This document shows positions 63,448 through 64,000 of a stretch of 64,000 bases of DNA, piece after piece. The position numbers and the translations under genes are program-made. This stretch comes from Halocatena marina (lineage in GTDB: Archaea > Halobacteriota > Halobacteria > Halobacteriales > Haloarculaceae): NCBI RefSeq assembly GCF_023276375.1, contig NZ_JALLPK010000001.1:1674001-1738000 (forward strand), given 5' to 3'. Positions within the stretch are counted from its first letter, which is position 1; each line of letters opens with the position of its first letter. Under the pieces are notes generated by a model, which was not told the DNA's origin, did not search any database, and saw only the letters and a program-made list of their open reading frames with translations.

Positions 63448-64000
63448 ATGACGGAAGAATCGATATCTACTGACGGAGGAAACGTGTCCACCGAACAACC
63501 CCAATCACCGTTCGAAACGATCTCAGAGACGGAACTCTCTCGAGAGGATCGATACAGACAGCTGTTTAATGGGTACGTCGGCACACCGTTCCGGATCATC
63601 TGGACTGATTGGCGCGCCCGATTAGGGCTGGCCATTATTTCGAGTTTCCTCCTCATGGGGACCGTTGGTGTATCTTTGTTCGATCCACCACGCGCCTCAG
63701 AAGGACCGTTATTGCTCGGTGCCTTTCAGAGCTGGGCGTTTCCGTTGGGGACAGACAGTTTGGGACGGGGCATTCTCGGACAGATCGTCTACGCGACGCC
63801 CGCTATGCTGAAGATGATCACGGCTGGTGCGCTGTTTGCGACCACCATGGCAACCGGATGGGGGCTGTTTGCTGGATACAAGGGTGGCACTATCGACCGG
63901 CTCATGATGTCGTTCGTTGACGTTCTGATGACGATCCCCGGGCTCCCGCTGGTCGTCGTCCTCGCGGCGATCTTAGAGCCCCGCAATCCATACTTGGTCG
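63448..64000 (+). CDS. ABC transporter permease, DppC/OppC type (C-terminus cut by window edge)
   Basis: 184 visible residues. The ATG at 63440 closes after three codons, so the ATG at 63448 is the start (MTEESISTDGG). The N-terminal cytoplasmic part is acidic; the first helix is LGLAIISSFLLMGTVGVSLF; then the family signature PLGTDSLGRGILGQIVYATP (about 106-125), two further helices and IDRLMMSFVDVLMTIPGLPL. The coupling loop and last helices are beyond the window. ATPase subunits are expected downstream. Confidence 0.93.
   Translation, partial: MTEESISTDGGNVSTEQPQSPFETISETELSREDRYRQLFNGYVGTPFRIIWTDWRARLGLAIISSFLLMGTVGVSLFDPPRASEGPLLLGAFQSWAFPLGTDSLGRGILGQIVYATPAMLKMITAGALFATTMATGWGLFAGYKGGTIDRLMMSFVDVLMTIPGLPLVVVLAAILEPRNPYLV

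Overview
The window reads as chromosome or megaplasmid DNA from a halophilic archaeon (class Halobacteria). The proteins are strongly acidic, several exported proteins carry twin-arginine signals, promoters look archaeal (TATA boxes about 27 bases before leaderless starts), and typical haloarchaeal families are present: an MEDS/GAF/bacterioopsin-activator regulator, Orc1/Cdc6, a MinD-like ATPase, DUF2270 and a FilR1-type regulator. Base composition is modest in GC for this group, with several AT-rich, gene-poor stretches. Genus and species cannot be fixed from the sequence alone.

Left part (1-7 kb): a carbohydrate or polyol catabolic locus with a peptide-type ABC solute-binding lipoprotein (cut by the window edge), two Gfo/Idh/MocA dehydrogenases, two TIM-barrel sugar isomerases/epimerases arranged as two divergent dehydrogenase+isomerase pairs, and an IclR regulator. 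Then come about 5 kb of AT-rich DNA with isolated genes (GNAT acetyltransferase, Tat-exported subtilase, zinc-ribbon protein, small membrane protein). From 12.7 to 20.4 kb lie an aldehyde dehydrogenase, small membrane proteins, a glycerol facilitator and a complete PTS-driven dihydroxyacetone kinase (HPr, enzyme I, DhaM, DhaL, DhaK). Together they point to uptake of glycerol or dihydroxyacetone and PEP-dependent phosphorylation.

Middle part (20.5-45 kb): a divergent Orc1/Cdc6, an aspartoacylase-like hydrolase with a small partner, a gene-poor block with four ORB-like repeats and a tRNA 3'-end fragment, an MFS exporter, a distant ZIP-like membrane protein, three regulators, a MinD-like ATPase, an NCS2 purine permease, a methyltransferase, and an export operon (CARDB-like surface protein plus RND/MMPL protein) whose neighbouring TetR gene is decayed. 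A sulfur-trafficking module follows (two YeeE/YedE half-permeases and an unknown protein, divergent from TusA, a DsrE-like protein and DUF2270).

Right part (45-64 kb): two divergent N-terminal-nucleophile hydrolases, a C69-type protein with Ser in place of the catalytic Cys and a penicillin acylase broken by one in-frame TGA; a family 2 glycosyltransferase; then a second catabolic locus (enolase-superfamily protein, IclR, LLM flavin oxidoreductase, Gfo/Idh dehydrogenase, ABC solute-binding lipoprotein, tandem amidohydrolase, FAH-family hydrolase and two Dpp-type permeases, the last cut by the edge). No rRNA, complete tRNA, CRISPR array or intact insertion sequence was seen.
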